Positions 1 to 8,986 of a stretch of DNA of 64,000 nucleotides are shown here, piece after piece (within the stretch, counting starts at the first letter, position 1; every line of letters begins with the position of its first letter). Location: the NCBI GenBank assembly GCA_964351655.1, contig CAYGPD010000010.1, positions 1 to 64,000 of the forward strand. The letters run 5' to 3'. This DNA is from Hirschia sp964351655 (lineage in GTDB: Bacteria; Pseudomonadota; Alphaproteobacteria; Caulobacterales; Hyphomonadaceae). The position numbers and the translations under genes are program-made. The notes below the pieces were generated by a model. The model ran no database searches, was not told the origin of the DNA, and was given only the letters and a program-made list of their open reading frames with translations.

Positions 1-631
1 GTACATTTACAGAAGAGCTAATTCTATTTTCATACAGACCATGCGCAGCGGAGGCGCTTACTGAATGTGGTTGCCCAATGTCTTCAATAACAGCATCAAT
101 TAAAATATCACCACTACCTATCAGATCATCACTATCTGCATTTATCGTATCTGCTGAAGACATAACTGATGCATTTGATCGCTTAGGTGTTAGCTCAAAT
201 TCTTCAATCTTAGTTTCCAAGAATCGAACACGGCTTTCTAAATACCGGTTGCGCCAAGTAAGTTGCCCATCTTCACTCGTAACACCCTTACTTCCGGAAA
301 AGACGGAAAAGCCTGCAAATCCGCTGTCTGTAAAACTCCCACCCGTCGCGCCATTTAGGGCGAGTTTGGCTTTTAATCCTGCGACTTCTTCTTTTTCTGC
401 AGCAAGCTGTTTGGTAAGATCTGCATACAAATCTGCGCCATGACCAACACCACCTGAGACACGCCGCTCATCTGTTTCTAAATAATTATTGGAATAAGCG
501 CGCTCTAAGCTAGCCTTTAGACCTGCTGTATCGTGCTCGCACTTGCGACAACGCAATGCCCACCCAATCATACCGCCAGCTATCGCTCCGAGAAGAATCC
601 AAAACCATATTTGCGAAACGAGCCAAAACAT
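1..631 (-). CDS. Single-pass membrane protein with coiled-coil region (partial, 3' end outside window)
   Basis: The frame starts at an ATG whose first base is the last base of the stop codon of the OmpA-like gene before it (TAATG), so the two are probably translationally coupled. It stays open for 210 codons to the window edge. The first 25 residues form one hydrophobic segment rich in Trp, Ile and Gly. A short basic, Cys-containing stretch follows (RCRKCEH), then a charged, probably coiled-coil region around residues 60-85, and then a Ser/Asp-rich tail. I do not recognise a named family. The coupling suggests it works with the OmpA/BON protein, perhaps as an inner-membrane partner, but that is inference. 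The C-terminus cannot be judged here. Confidence 0.75.
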   Translation of the reverse strand, partial: MFWLVSQIWFWILLGAIAGGMIGWALRCRKCEHDTAGLKASLERAYSNNYLETDERRVSGGVGHGADLYADLTKQLAAEKEEVAGLKAKLALNGATGGSFTDSGFAGFSVFSGSKGVTSEDGQLTWRNRYLESRVRFLETKIEEFELTPKRSNASVMSSADTINADSDDLIGSGDILIDAVIEDIGQPHSVSASAAHGLYENRISSSVNV

Positions 632-2085
632 TAGCGTGTTTCCTCACTTGTCACTAAAAATTCAATACGACGGTTTTGAGCCCGCCCTTCAGGTGTTGCA
701 TTCGATGCAGCAGGTTTATCTGCTCCATACCCGATTGATGAAATACTACTTTGCGGTAAGCCGCGCTGTACTAGATAATCTGCTACCGCTTGCGCACGCT
801 GATTGCTCAATGCAAGATTTAAGCCCCGTGACCCGAGATTGTCAGTATGGCCTTCAATACGCATAGAGAAATTTTTACACCGCTTGGCTACAGCAACGAG
901 CTTATCCAACGTGGTTCCGCTACGTCTTGAAATATCCGCGCGGCCTGTTTCAAAATAGAGTTGGTTAGCTTCCATGATAAGTGCAAATGCGTCTTGGCAG
1001 ATACCAACGAGATTATCGCCATTCTCATTTAAGTTGATACCATCCAACTCTTCTAATTCTGGCGCAGCAACATCAATATCATATTGCACTCCGAAGTCCC
1101 CGCTTCGATTACTCATGTCATCACTCAAATAGTTATAAACACTATCTGGTGACTTACCTGATACATAAAAAGTACCATCAGAATAGGAAAGTTGTCCGCT
1201 TTCAAAGTTTACAAAATGAGGAAGTGCAACTAATGCCGTCCGCGCCCAACCATATTCACCACCGATTCCCATTTCGTCGATAATTTTACCGTTAAAGTTT
1301 TGAGTAACAGCGCGTAAAATCGCACGTTTAGACTCTTCGTCAGGTGCCAGACCAGACAATCTAATTTCATCTCCGCGCTTTTCTGCTACCCAATTATAAG
1401 GGCCAACAACGGTTGAAACTGCCGAAAACGGAGTTGATAGTTTTGAAATAACCGAACTTATGTCTTCGACTTTTTCATTGCTCTGTGCTGCGCCATTTAT
1501 CTGCAAATGGGTATCAATGATAGATACATCACCAGGTTCTAGTCCTTTAAGTTGGGAGAGAGCCAAAAGCACAAAATCGGTCCAAGATGTCTGATCCTCT
1601 ACCCCAAACCCTATCTGCATTTCATTCGCAATATTAGTCCAACCATTGGCTTTGGCATAGGTTTCTATTTTATCGGCTATATCTTCTGAGGGCACATATC
1701 CTGACAATGTCAGCTTTGCTCCTTCTACACGCGCACCCCAAGTATAAGGCGAGACAGATACACCCGACTGCATGGTGTTGGAGACGCGCGTTACACCGCC
1801 AGATACAATGCCGCCACGACCAATCGCCTCTCGTGCAAGCGAGCTAATCTGGTCCTTTTGTTGATCAGACGTTACCATACCCGAAAGAGATACACGTTGG
1901 CCATTGGCAACCACTTCAACCTGACCGAAACCCGCCTGAGTCAAAGCAGACTGAACACTTGCTTCTACTTTTTTCTCCAACCCCTTTGCGGACTGAGCTC
2001 CCCAAAACGTTGATGAGAGCAACACCACTCCCAACAAAGCAAACCCTAGCCAGAAGAGGGGTAAGCACCAATTGCGCTTTTCCAT
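631..2085 (-). CDS. OmpA-family protein with N-terminal membrane anchor and BON-like repeats
   Basis: A 484-residue envelope protein. Residues 8-28 form a single transmembrane anchor, or an uncleaved signal. Residues 36-103 resemble a BON domain, and at least two more BON-like units appear to follow (about 115-160 and 225-275). The C-terminal OmpA domain spans about 365-480, with EGHTDNLGS and LSNQRAQAV. Asp415 and Arg430 sit where OmpA-type domains bind the diaminopimelate of peptidoglycan. Two Cys (362, 403) flank the start of that domain and could form a disulfide. The architecture recalls mycobacterial ArfA (anchor, BON repeats, OmpA domain) rather than a beta-barrel OmpA. A downstream membrane gene overlaps its stop codon. 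Likely role: linking the inner membrane or periplasm to peptidoglycan. The exact function is unknown. Confidence 0.85.
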   Translation of the reverse strand: MEKRNWCLPLFWLGFALLGVVLLSSTFWGAQSAKGLEKKVEASVQSALTQAGFGQVEVVANGQRVSLSGMVTSDQQKDQISSLAREAIGRGGIVSGGVTRVSNTMQSGVSVSPYTWGARVEGAKLTLSGYVPSEDIADKIETYAKANGWTNIANEMQIGFGVEDQTSWTDFVLLALSQLKGLEPGDVSIIDTHLQINGAAQSNEKVEDISSVISKLSTPFSAVSTVVGPYNWVAEKRGDEIRLSGLAPDEESKRAILRAVTQNFNGKIIDEMGIGGEYGWARTALVALPHFVNFESGQLSYSDGTFYVSGKSPDSVYNYLSDDMSNRSGDFGVQYDIDVAAPELEELDGINLNENGDNLVGICQDAFALIMEANQLYFETGRADISRRSGTTLDKLVAVAKRCKNFSMRIEGHTDNLGSRGLNLALSNQRAQAVADYLVQRGLPQSSISSIGYGADKPAASNATPEGRAQNRRIEFLVTSEETR

Positions 2086-2250
2086 TTATAATCCCCTTGT
2101 GACACAACCTTTTATATTGGCAGAAAAAAATTATTGTTAGCAATTGAATCATGTCTCGACATCGTTATTCAATTGCGCGACTAAACTACACTTTATCTTC
2201 TAACTTACCGATATTTAGAAGGTTATTCATCTTCGAGGAGAGTTAGATAG

Positions 2251-3078
2251 ATGGCGCACGCGCCCTACGAGCATATTACAAGCACATCCAACACATCAAT
2301 CAAACTGTTGAGAGGGTTAGATAGGAAAAAAAACCGCACTGATTCAGGGCTATTTCTGGCTGAAGGTGCGCGTCTAATTCTGGATGCACTAAAATTTGGT
2401 TGGAATCCGAAATATATCCTCGTTGGAGAAGATTCAATTGAGCGAAAAGAAGTTCAATCCATCCTTGAACAAGCAGACATCTCAGGCGCTCGTATTCTCA
2501 CCACAGGCCCGAGAATATTGTCGGCTGTTTCAAGAAAAGAAAATTCACAAACGATTATCGCGGCTTTTCAACAAAAGCTGAATACATTGAATGATTTTGA
2601 AACTTCTACAAAATGTAGATATATCGCACTTTATCAAGTTAGAGACCCCGGAAATTTAGGAACGATACTCAGAACCGCTGACGCTGCCGGCGTAGATGGC
2701 GTTATATTGGTAGGAAACTGCTGTGACCCATTTTCAGTAGAATGCGTACGTGCAACCATGGGAGCTCTGTTCAGCAATAAGATTGTAAGTGTTGACTTTG
2801 ATACGTTCAATGCCTGGCGTAAGAGCGAGAATATTCATATGTCAGCAGCTTCAGTAAATGGCACATTACGCCATGACCAAGCTAATTATTCAGAGAAGTC
2901 TGTCGTTTTAATGGGTAATGAACAATCTGGTATTCCTGAGGATGTTGAAGCGTGTTGTGACACACTTGTAAAAATACCGATGGCAGGCGCTGCCGATAGT
3001 TTAAATCTCGCGCAAGCAACGGCTATTATGACTTATGAAGTTTGGAAAGGAGCTGGGTATGTCGGTGCCACACGATAA
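2251..3078 (+). CDS. TrmH/SpoU-family RNA 2'-O-methyltransferase
   Basis: A 275-residue protein of the SPOUT class, which transfers methyl from S-adenosylmethionine to a ribose 2'-OH in rRNA or tRNA. An N-terminal substrate-binding domain (about 10-105) precedes the knotted catalytic domain. All three SpoU motifs are visible: motif 1 RDPGNLGTILRTADAAG with the conserved Asn and Arg, motif 2 VLMGNEQSGIP, and motif 3 KIPMAGAADSLNLAQA. A good Shine-Dalgarno (GAGGAGAG) lies ahead of the ATG. Its 3' end overlaps the next methyltransferase gene by 20 bases, so the two are co-transcribed. The exact target nucleotide cannot be read from sequence; RlmB- and TsnR-like enzymes are the nearest named relatives. 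Confidence 0.9.
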   Translation: MAHAPYEHITSTSNTSIKLLRGLDRKKNRTDSGLFLAEGARLILDALKFGWNPKYILVGEDSIERKEVQSILEQADISGARILTTGPRILSAVSRKENSQTIIAAFQQKLNTLNDFETSTKCRYIALYQVRDPGNLGTILRTADAAGVDGVILVGNCCDPFSVECVRATMGALFSNKIVSVDFDTFNAWRKSENIHMSAASVNGTLRHDQANYSEKSVVLMGNEQSGIPEDVEACCDTLVKIPMAGAADSLNLAQATAIMTYEVWKGAGYVGATR

Positions 3079-3973
3079 CAAACTCCCAGAAGGAAAATTC
3101 AAATTCTTGATCGCCGACGATTGGAAAGACTACAAGCTTTTAGATTCAGGCCAAGGCCGAAAATTGGAACAATTTGGCGACTTTATCTTTGATAGACCAG
3201 ACTCTCAAGCTCTCTGGTCCCCACAGACTCCAATAGATCAATGGCAACCCGACGGCATCTTTCGTGGCGGAGACCATGAAGACAAGGGAGCTTGGTCGTT
3301 TAAAGGCAAGGGGCCGCCAGAAAACTGGCCTGTAATGTGGAATGGCATCAACATTCAAGCGCGGTGTGCGGCTTTTAGACATATGGGACTTTTCCCTGAG
3401 CACTCAGTTCACTGGAATTGGGCAGTAGAAAAAATCCGTAATGCAAACCGACCTATCCGCGTTTTAAACCTCTTTGGATATACAGGCGTGATGTCGCTTG
3501 CCTGTGCGCACGCTGGTGCTGAAGTGGTTCATTTAGATGCATCGCCTAAGTCAATTGGATATGGACGAGAAAACCAAGAATTATCCGGCTTAAGTGATAA
3601 GCCTATCCGTTGGATATGCGATGATGCTATTAAATTCCTTCAGCGCGAAGAACGCCGCGGAAGAACTTATGACGGCATAATACTTGATCCCCCCAAGTAC
3701 GGGCGCGGCCCTAAAAAGGAAGTTTGGCAATTGGATGAAGGCTTAGACGAGCTACTACGCTTAACGCGCTCCATTCTTTCACCAGACCCATTATTCGTAA
3801 TTTTGACGATATACGCCGTTCGTTTATCCTATGTAGCTGTTGGACAGGCTCTTTCGTCTAGACTTGCTGGTGTAGGGGGGGGAATAGAATGGGGAGAAAT
3901 GGCTCTTCCCGAAGAAAAACGCGGCTTTAGCTTACCTACAGCAGTTTACGCACGCTGGAGTTCCGACCTCTAA
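3059..3973 (+). CDS. Class I SAM-dependent methyltransferase (RlmI/RlmK-like)
   Basis: A 304-residue Rossmann-fold methyltransferase. I chose the ATG at 3059 because AAAGGAG lies just ahead of it and it overlaps the end of the preceding gene. An ATG at 3035 in the same frame would add eight residues. SAM-binding motif I is VLNLFGYTGVMSLACAHAGA, followed by an acidic strand end (HLDAS). The catalytic-type motif is IILDPPKYGRGP, as in RNA methyltransferases with a DPPxF/Y motif. It resembles the C-terminal catalytic part of RlmI-type 23S rRNA cytosine methyltransferases but lacks a recognisable PUA domain. Pairing with a TrmH-family gene suggests an RNA substrate. The specific substrate is not determinable here. 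Confidence 0.87.
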   Translation: MSVPHDNKLPEGKFKFLIADDWKDYKLLDSGQGRKLEQFGDFIFDRPDSQALWSPQTPIDQWQPDGIFRGGDHEDKGAWSFKGKGPPENWPVMWNGINIQARCAAFRHMGLFPEHSVHWNWAVEKIRNANRPIRVLNLFGYTGVMSLACAHAGAEVVHLDASPKSIGYGRENQELSGLSDKPIRWICDDAIKFLQREERRGRTYDGIILDPPKYGRGPKKEVWQLDEGLDELLRLTRSILSPDPLFVILTIYAVRLSYVAVGQALSSRLAGVGGGIEWGEMALPEEKRGFSLPTAVYARWSSDL

Positions 3974-3981
3974 ACCTCAGA

Positions 3982-4887
3982 CTAACGAAGAAGGTATGGA
4001 CGACTAACAGGCTGGCACGCTTTGTTAGCTGCTGCTGCACCTTCGGGTGGGTCTGCAATCCAGCGTCCTTCAGGACTTCGGCAAGCACTCATAGTTTCAA
4101 CGCCCATGTCCGTTTCATAGGACAACTCTCTACATGTCACAGTTGCAGGAATTGGATCTCTTAGAGTTGGCCCTGTCACACGATGATACAGCTCAGAAAC
4201 ATCGGACTGGCGCGCAGGACGCAAGTCAGCTGGTTCCATATAACCATATGCTCGTCCATCAGCACCTACCATATACCAGTCATCAGATTGGATTCCGCGT
4301 ACACGCCCCATTATTTCAAGCTTCATACCGGCCGGAATAGTATCGATTCTAACATCACTAGAAGATGTCGGAGACGGACGCAGAGCGGCAGTTTGTGTCG
4401 TCACATACTCACCTTGCTCAACACGAAAACTATCTGGTGTTTTACCTACTTCATCCGCACGAGGCACAGAAACTAGCCGGAAAGAAGATTTGGTTTTTCC
4501 AGGACGCATAATTACTTTTTGTCCAGTCGATGGCGCTTTCCAATTAAGGCTTCGCCCATCACTTTCATCATCAAGAACGTCTTGCACTTTTTTTTCCAAG
4601 GCTTCTCGATCTTCCAATGCAATCAGCGGTGCCATCCCCATCATCATACTGCTGATCACGTAGGAACCTGCCGTTAAGCCCTGAATTGGCGCAATACCAC
4701 CAGCAGCCCCCCTGCCTTGAAGCATACCATCAGCAGACGCCTGACAATACACATCTATTGGACGCGTTTCTAATGTCTCAACAGTATTCACACTTACTTC
4801 AAAAGAAGTCTGCACTGGTTGATTAACACTCGCGCACGCGCTCACACCAACAATGACAAAAGGTATGTAATAGTTGCGCATTTTCAT
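3982..4887 (-). CDS. SH3-domain lipoprotein
   Basis: A 301-residue probable lipoprotein. The N-terminus has a short hydrophobic signal and a lipobox ending VGVSAC, so Cys18 would be lipidated. A Gly/Met/Ala-rich hydrophobic stretch (about 55-90) recalls the glycine-zipper region of 17-kDa surface antigens. A bacterial SH3-like domain follows at about 160-228 (YVTTQTAALRPSPTSSS, then GMKLEIMGRV and WYMVGADGRAYGYM). The C-terminus carries several Cys and a second short envelope-type segment. It converges on the methyltransferase gene with only 8 bases between them, leaving no room for a separate terminator. Likely an envelope protein; SH3b domains often contact cell wall, but no partner is indicated. 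Confidence 0.8.
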   Translation of the reverse strand: MKMRNYYIPFVIVGVSACASVNQPVQTSFEVSVNTVETLETRPIDVYCQASADGMLQGRGAAGGIAPIQGLTAGSYVISSMMMGMAPLIALEDREALEKKVQDVLDDESDGRSLNWKAPSTGQKVIMRPGKTKSSFRLVSVPRADEVGKTPDSFRVEQGEYVTTQTAALRPSPTSSSDVRIDTIPAGMKLEIMGRVRGIQSDDWYMVGADGRAYGYMEPADLRPARQSDVSELYHRVTGPTLRDPIPATVTCRELSYETDMGVETMSACRSPEGRWIADPPEGAAAANKACQPVSRPYLLR

Positions 4888-5026
4888 TGTGTGCTATCTT
4901 CCAGACTGCTCTTTTCAAGTATTCATGTTGAAACTTGTTAGCAGGATTGATGCCAAACCTACAAGAAAAATCAAGGTTTGAACTGTAACTCGCAGGCGAA
5001 CACAAATAAGCGTATTTTCTTAAGGC

Positions 5027-6337
5027 CTACAAAAACAGAGATTCCGGCAAAAACCCAACCACAGCACCCGACATACATGTCGCTAGCGTTCCAGCGATCA
5101 ATGTCTTCCAAGCTAAGCTCAAGAAAGTTTCACGGCGTTCAGGTTCAACGATAGAAAGCCCGCCTATCAAAATTCCTATAGACCCAAAGTTAGCAAATCC
5201 GCAAATAGCGTGCGCTGTGATAATTCTAGACCGTTCACTTAATTCGGAATCTGGCACTTCAGCGAGATTAGCAAAAGCAATAAATTCTGTAAGTACCGTT
5301 TTAACGCCCATCAATGAGCCAGCTTTTTGAGCTTCCTCCCATGGAACACCAATCAGCCACATTAAAGGAGAGAATATCCATCCAAGCATACGCTGAATTG
5401 AGAGTTCTTCACCGTTTGGATGAAAGGGCAAAAAACCAAGAATACTATTTCCAAGGTGTAGTATTGCGAGGGCTGCTATCAGCATTGTTGTAATATTCAT
5501 CACAATAGCAAGACCATCAGTCGCCCCCTTAGAAAATGCGTCCATAGTCGAAGAGTATTTAAAGTCTGGCTCGTGCGCTCTATCTTTTGTCGCTACAGTT
5601 TCTGGAACAATTACGAGAGCCAACGCAACTGCAGCTGGTGCCGCCATGAAGGATGCCGTAAGAAGCTGCGATAAGGGGTTTGCTATAACGTTCTCAAGAA
5701 AACTTACATAAATAACTAAGACCGAACCGGCTATTGTCGCAAAACCTGTCGTCATTAAGATAAATATTTCTGAGCGACTCATGCCTTTAAGGTAGGGCTT
5801 TACTAATACAGGTGCTTCGGTCATTCCCATAAATATATTGGCAGAAACAGCAAGACTTGTAGCACCGCCAAGCCCCATCGTTTTAGCAAAAATATAGGCA
5901 AAACCGCGTGTAATCGCACGCAAAATTCCCCAATGCCAAAGCATAGCCGACAAAGATGCAACAACGATGAGAAGAGGCAAAATCTGAAATACGAAGATCG
6001 GGGCAACAAAGCCTGAATCAGCTACAGGAAAGGAAGCATTATCACCTAAATATCCGTAAACAAATGATGTTCCCGCTAACGTCGCATCTTGCAACATCTG
6101 AATGACAACATTTGGCTCCCCACTATCTCCAAACGCGCTACTTTTTCCAAATACTTTTGGAAGGCCGAAAAACAACAAAGCAAACACGAACTGCAAACCA
6201 ACAGCACCAAGCACTGTTTTCATGGGAAAAGCTGATCTTTTTTCTGAAATTGCCCATGCTATCGCGACAATCACCAAAATCCCAATAAGAGACCGTGCGT
6301 TATCCCATCCCCAATTCATCATACTCGAAACCACCAC
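5027..6337 (-). CDS. Concentrative nucleoside transporter (CNT/NupC family)
   Basis: A 436-residue polytopic protein that should import nucleosides with sodium or protons. It has about ten hydrophobic segments in CNT order: an N-terminal pair, the nucleoside-recognition/gate region (about 90-190, with SANIFMGMTEAPVLVKPYL), and the C-terminal core (about 250-430, with SLMGVKTVLTEFIAFANLA and ICGFANFGSIGILIGGL). The motifs around TEAPVLVKP and ANFGSIGI are typical of the family. The frame opens with GTG at 6337 and has a second GTG at 6334 and ATGs at 6322 and 6319. The AAGG at 6342-6339 is too close to the first GTG, so 6334 or 6322 may be the true start. It lies 42 bases downstream of the stress-protein gene on the same strand. 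Confidence 0.9.
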   Translation of the reverse strand: MVVSSMMNWGWDNARSLIGILVIVAIAWAISEKRSAFPMKTVLGAVGLQFVFALLFFGLPKVFGKSSAFGDSGEPNVVIQMLQDATLAGTSFVYGYLGDNASFPVADSGFVAPIFVFQILPLLIVVASLSAMLWHWGILRAITRGFAYIFAKTMGLGGATSLAVSANIFMGMTEAPVLVKPYLKGMSRSEIFILMTTGFATIAGSVLVIYVSFLENVIANPLSQLLTASFMAAPAAVALALVIVPETVATKDRAHEPDFKYSSTMDAFSKGATDGLAIVMNITTMLIAALAILHLGNSILGFLPFHPNGEELSIQRMLGWIFSPLMWLIGVPWEEAQKAGSLMGVKTVLTEFIAFANLAEVPDSELSERSRIITAHAICGFANFGSIGILIGGLSIVEPERRETFLSLAWKTLIAGTLATCMSGAVVGFLPESLFL

Positions 6338-6379
6338 GCCTTAATTGAAAACTATTTCTATTGTATTTTTACAGTTTGA

Positions 6380-7234
6380 CTATCTATATAAAACGATAGG
6401 GATCAAGCACTTGCGAATTACTTCTGTTGTCGTAGATCCAATTATAAGATTTCGAATACGAGAGTGCCCATAGGCCCCCATAATTAAGAGGTCAATGTTC
6501 CTGTCTATAACAGCCTCAGAAATTACAGTTGTGGGCTGCCCCTTGACGATTTCCGTTGAAACTTTCCCGCCAAGAACTTCTAGCTTCTCAGACGCCAACT
6601 TAACTTTGTTTGTTAATTCCTGATTGTCAGATGATGTGGCTGAAAGCAAATGACAGTCTAGACCTGTAAAAAGAGGGTTATTGCACACAAATTCAATGGC
6701 ACGGTCAGCTGTTGGACCACCATCATAAGCAATCATAATTGCTTTTGGGATCTTAAAGTTTCGAGACGCAATCAAGATAGGCTTCTTAAAGGCGCGTACA
6801 ATACGCTCGAGATTGGAACCCAGATGCATTTTGGCAAAATCAGCGGCTTCTCCCCGCTTACCTATGACAAGCAAGCCTGTATCTTTTTCCATATTCAATA
6901 CAGTTTCAACAAGATCTCCATGCCGTAAACGCGTTTCAACCCCTTCTAAGCCTGCATTCATTATTCTTTCGCTAGCATCATCCAATATAGCGCGCCCCAT
7001 AAGTTGAGCTAGCTTACTCCTTTGCGCATCTATTTCTGCGAGTTCACTCATCAAAGCTGTACGCGCGCCAAGTCCGATATTACCTGAAAGATTTGAGCTG
7101 CCTGTGGAAGAGTTTCGACCATCTAGAACATGCAAGGTTTCTAGCTCTGCATTTAAACACAAACTCGCCCAAGCAGCATAATCGCATACGCTGTGTGAAT
7201 AAGCAGATCCATCAATCAATGCAACTAGCTTCAT
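6380..7234 (-). CDS. Tandem universal stress protein (two UspA domains)
   Basis: A 284-residue cytoplasmic protein made of two UspA domains (about 1-155 and 160-284). I chose the ATG at 7234 because AAAGGACGAG lies just before it and translation begins MKLVALIDGS, a normal Usp first strand; an upstream start at 7282 lacks this. Both domains carry the nucleotide-binding pattern: GKRGEAAD with HLGSNLERIVR in the first, and GAYGHSRIRN with IIGSTTTEVIR in the second. Only 54 bases separate it from the SulP transporter gene on the same strand. SulP transporters paired with or fused to Usp domains are a known arrangement, so a regulatory link to anion transport is plausible. Confidence 0.9.
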   Translation of the reverse strand: MKLVALIDGSAYSHSVCDYAAWASLCLNAELETLHVLDGRNSSTGSSNLSGNIGLGARTALMSELAEIDAQRSKLAQLMGRAILDDASERIMNAGLEGVETRLRHGDLVETVLNMEKDTGLLVIGKRGEAADFAKMHLGSNLERIVRAFKKPILIASRNFKIPKAIMIAYDGGPTADRAIEFVCNNPLFTGLDCHLLSATSSDNQELTNKVKLASEKLEVLGGKVSTEIVKGQPTTVISEAVIDRNIDLLIMGAYGHSRIRNLIIGSTTTEVIRKCLIPIVLYR

Positions 7235-7288
7235 CGCCCTCGTCCTTTGGTATAGGTTCTTTTGCCCATCAATCTGCAGCAATTTTGT

Positions 7289-8803
7289 TTAATGGTCCAG
7301 CAAACCGTTAATTGCACCTGGTTTGTCATGAATTCCAAGGTTATCCACAATCGTTTCACTCGCTTTATTGAGACCACGCAATTCAACTTCTGCGCCCTCT
7401 CTTCGGAACTTCAGAACAACAGAATCTAAAGCTGAAACACTGGAAATATCCCAGATATGAGCGCGACTGACATCAATGACTACTTTCTCCAAAGCTTCTT
7501 TGAAATCAAACGCCGCCATAAAGTCCTCTACAGATGCAAAGAACAATTGCCCCTCAACTACATAGGAGCGTGTACGTCCATCTTCACTAAGACTTGAAGA
7601 AACACCAAATATTTGTGCAATCTTCCAAGCGAAAAATACACCGGAAAGCAATACTCCGACCAATACTCCAATGGCTAGATTATGGGTTGTAATCACCATT
7701 AAAACCGTCGCTAACATTACAATGCTGGAACTACGTGGATGGGATTTAAGATTCTTGATAGATGACCATGAAAATGTACCTATCGACACCATAATCATAA
7801 TGGCAACCAAAGCAGGCATCGGTATTTGCCCAACCCAATCACCGAGCGCGACAATCAAAATAAGCAGAAACACTCCTGCCACGAAAGTGGATAAGCGCCC
7901 ACGACCACCTGATTTCACATTGATCATAGATTGACCAATCATCGCACACCCAGCCATTCCACCAATGAAGCCGGTAAAGAAGTTTGCGATCCCTTGTCCA
8001 ATACACTCTTGTTTTCGATCACTTGTTGTATCGGTAAGTTCATCAACAATGTTTTGCGTCATCAACGATTCCAATAATCCAACCGCAGCAACAGCAGCCG
8101 AATACGGCAGGATAATCTGTAGAGTGTCCAAATTAAACGGAACATTTGGAATAAAGAAAGTTGGTAAACTAGACGGCAACTCTCCCAGATCTGCAACAGT
8201 ACGCACATCCAGACCCAAAACCATTGATAGGGCTGTTAGAACGATAATACAAACAAGAGGAGAAGGGATCGCTTTAGTAATATATGGAAAAAGATAAATT
8301 AGGGCCAGTCCCAATGCAACTAAGCCGTAAGTTAGAAACGGCATTTGTCCACCAAATGTACTAGGGTCAAGTTCTGGTATTTGAGCCATAAAAATCAAAA
8401 TAGCTAAGGCATTCACAAAACCAGTCATCACCGATTTGGATACAAATCTCATGACGTATCCAAGACGCAAATACCCAGCAATTATTTGTATAATTCCTGC
8501 CAAAATAGTCGCCGCAAGTAGATAATCTAGGCCGTAATCTTTGACCAAATTAATCATCAAAACTGCGGTCGCAGCAGTCGCTGCTGAGATCATCCCCGGG
8601 CGCCCACCAACAAAGGCTGTTAAGACCGCAATTGAAAAAGAGGCATACAACCCAATTTTAGGATCAACACCTGCGATAAGTGAAAAAGCTATTGCTTCTG
8701 GAATAAGTGCAAGTGCCACGACTAATCCAGATAGCAAGTCACCTCTGACATTGCCAAACCATTCTGAGCGCAATCGATACAAAAGCTCTTGATTCACAGG
8801 CAT
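7289..8803 (-). CDS. SulP-family anion transporter with STAS domain
   Basis: A 504-residue SLC26/SulP protein that should move sulfate, bicarbonate or another small anion across the inner membrane. The transmembrane core spans about residues 15-400, with the family entry motif LSGLVVALALIPEAIAFSLIAG and a conserved FFTGFIGGMAGCAMIGQSMINVKSGG stretch read in two parts. The C-terminal STAS domain (about 415-500) includes VIDVSRAHIWDISSVSALDSV. Marine members of this Usp-paired type are often considered bicarbonate transporters, but substrate cannot be decided by sequence reading alone. The Usp gene lies immediately downstream. Confidence 0.9.
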   Translation of the reverse strand: MPVNQELLYRLRSEWFGNVRGDLLSGLVVALALIPEAIAFSLIAGVDPKIGLYASFSIAVLTAFVGGRPGMISAATAATAVLMINLVKDYGLDYLLAATILAGIIQIIAGYLRLGYVMRFVSKSVMTGFVNALAILIFMAQIPELDPSTFGGQMPFLTYGLVALGLALIYLFPYITKAIPSPLVCIIVLTALSMVLGLDVRTVADLGELPSSLPTFFIPNVPFNLDTLQIILPYSAAVAAVGLLESLMTQNIVDELTDTTSDRKQECIGQGIANFFTGFIGGMAGCAMIGQSMINVKSGGRGRLSTFVAGVFLLILIVALGDWVGQIPMPALVAIMIMVSIGTFSWSSIKNLKSHPRSSSIVMLATVLMVITTHNLAIGVLVGVLLSGVFFAWKIAQIFGVSSSLSEDGRTRSYVVEGQLFFASVEDFMAAFDFKEALEKVVIDVSRAHIWDISSVSALDSVVLKFRREGAEVELRGLNKASETIVDNLGIHDKPGAINGLLDH

Positions 8804-8986
8804 TCTCCAAACCGCTAATGTACAGACTTCGTCTGCACCATTATTTTCTTGTTGTATTGGAATCGGTGTCTGACAGAGAAATCAACAAACGACTACCCCT
8901 ATCCCTTAATAGACAGAGTCTGTGATGTATTTGCCCTCAGAAACAATCTTGTTTAGATTGGCACGTCCTAAAAAGAGGCAACACCG

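Noticed and set aside
78..443. Plus-strand frame of 121 codons at the left edge
   Set aside because: It is the antisense shadow of the minus-strand membrane protein, whose translation is coherent and coupled to the OmpA-like gene.
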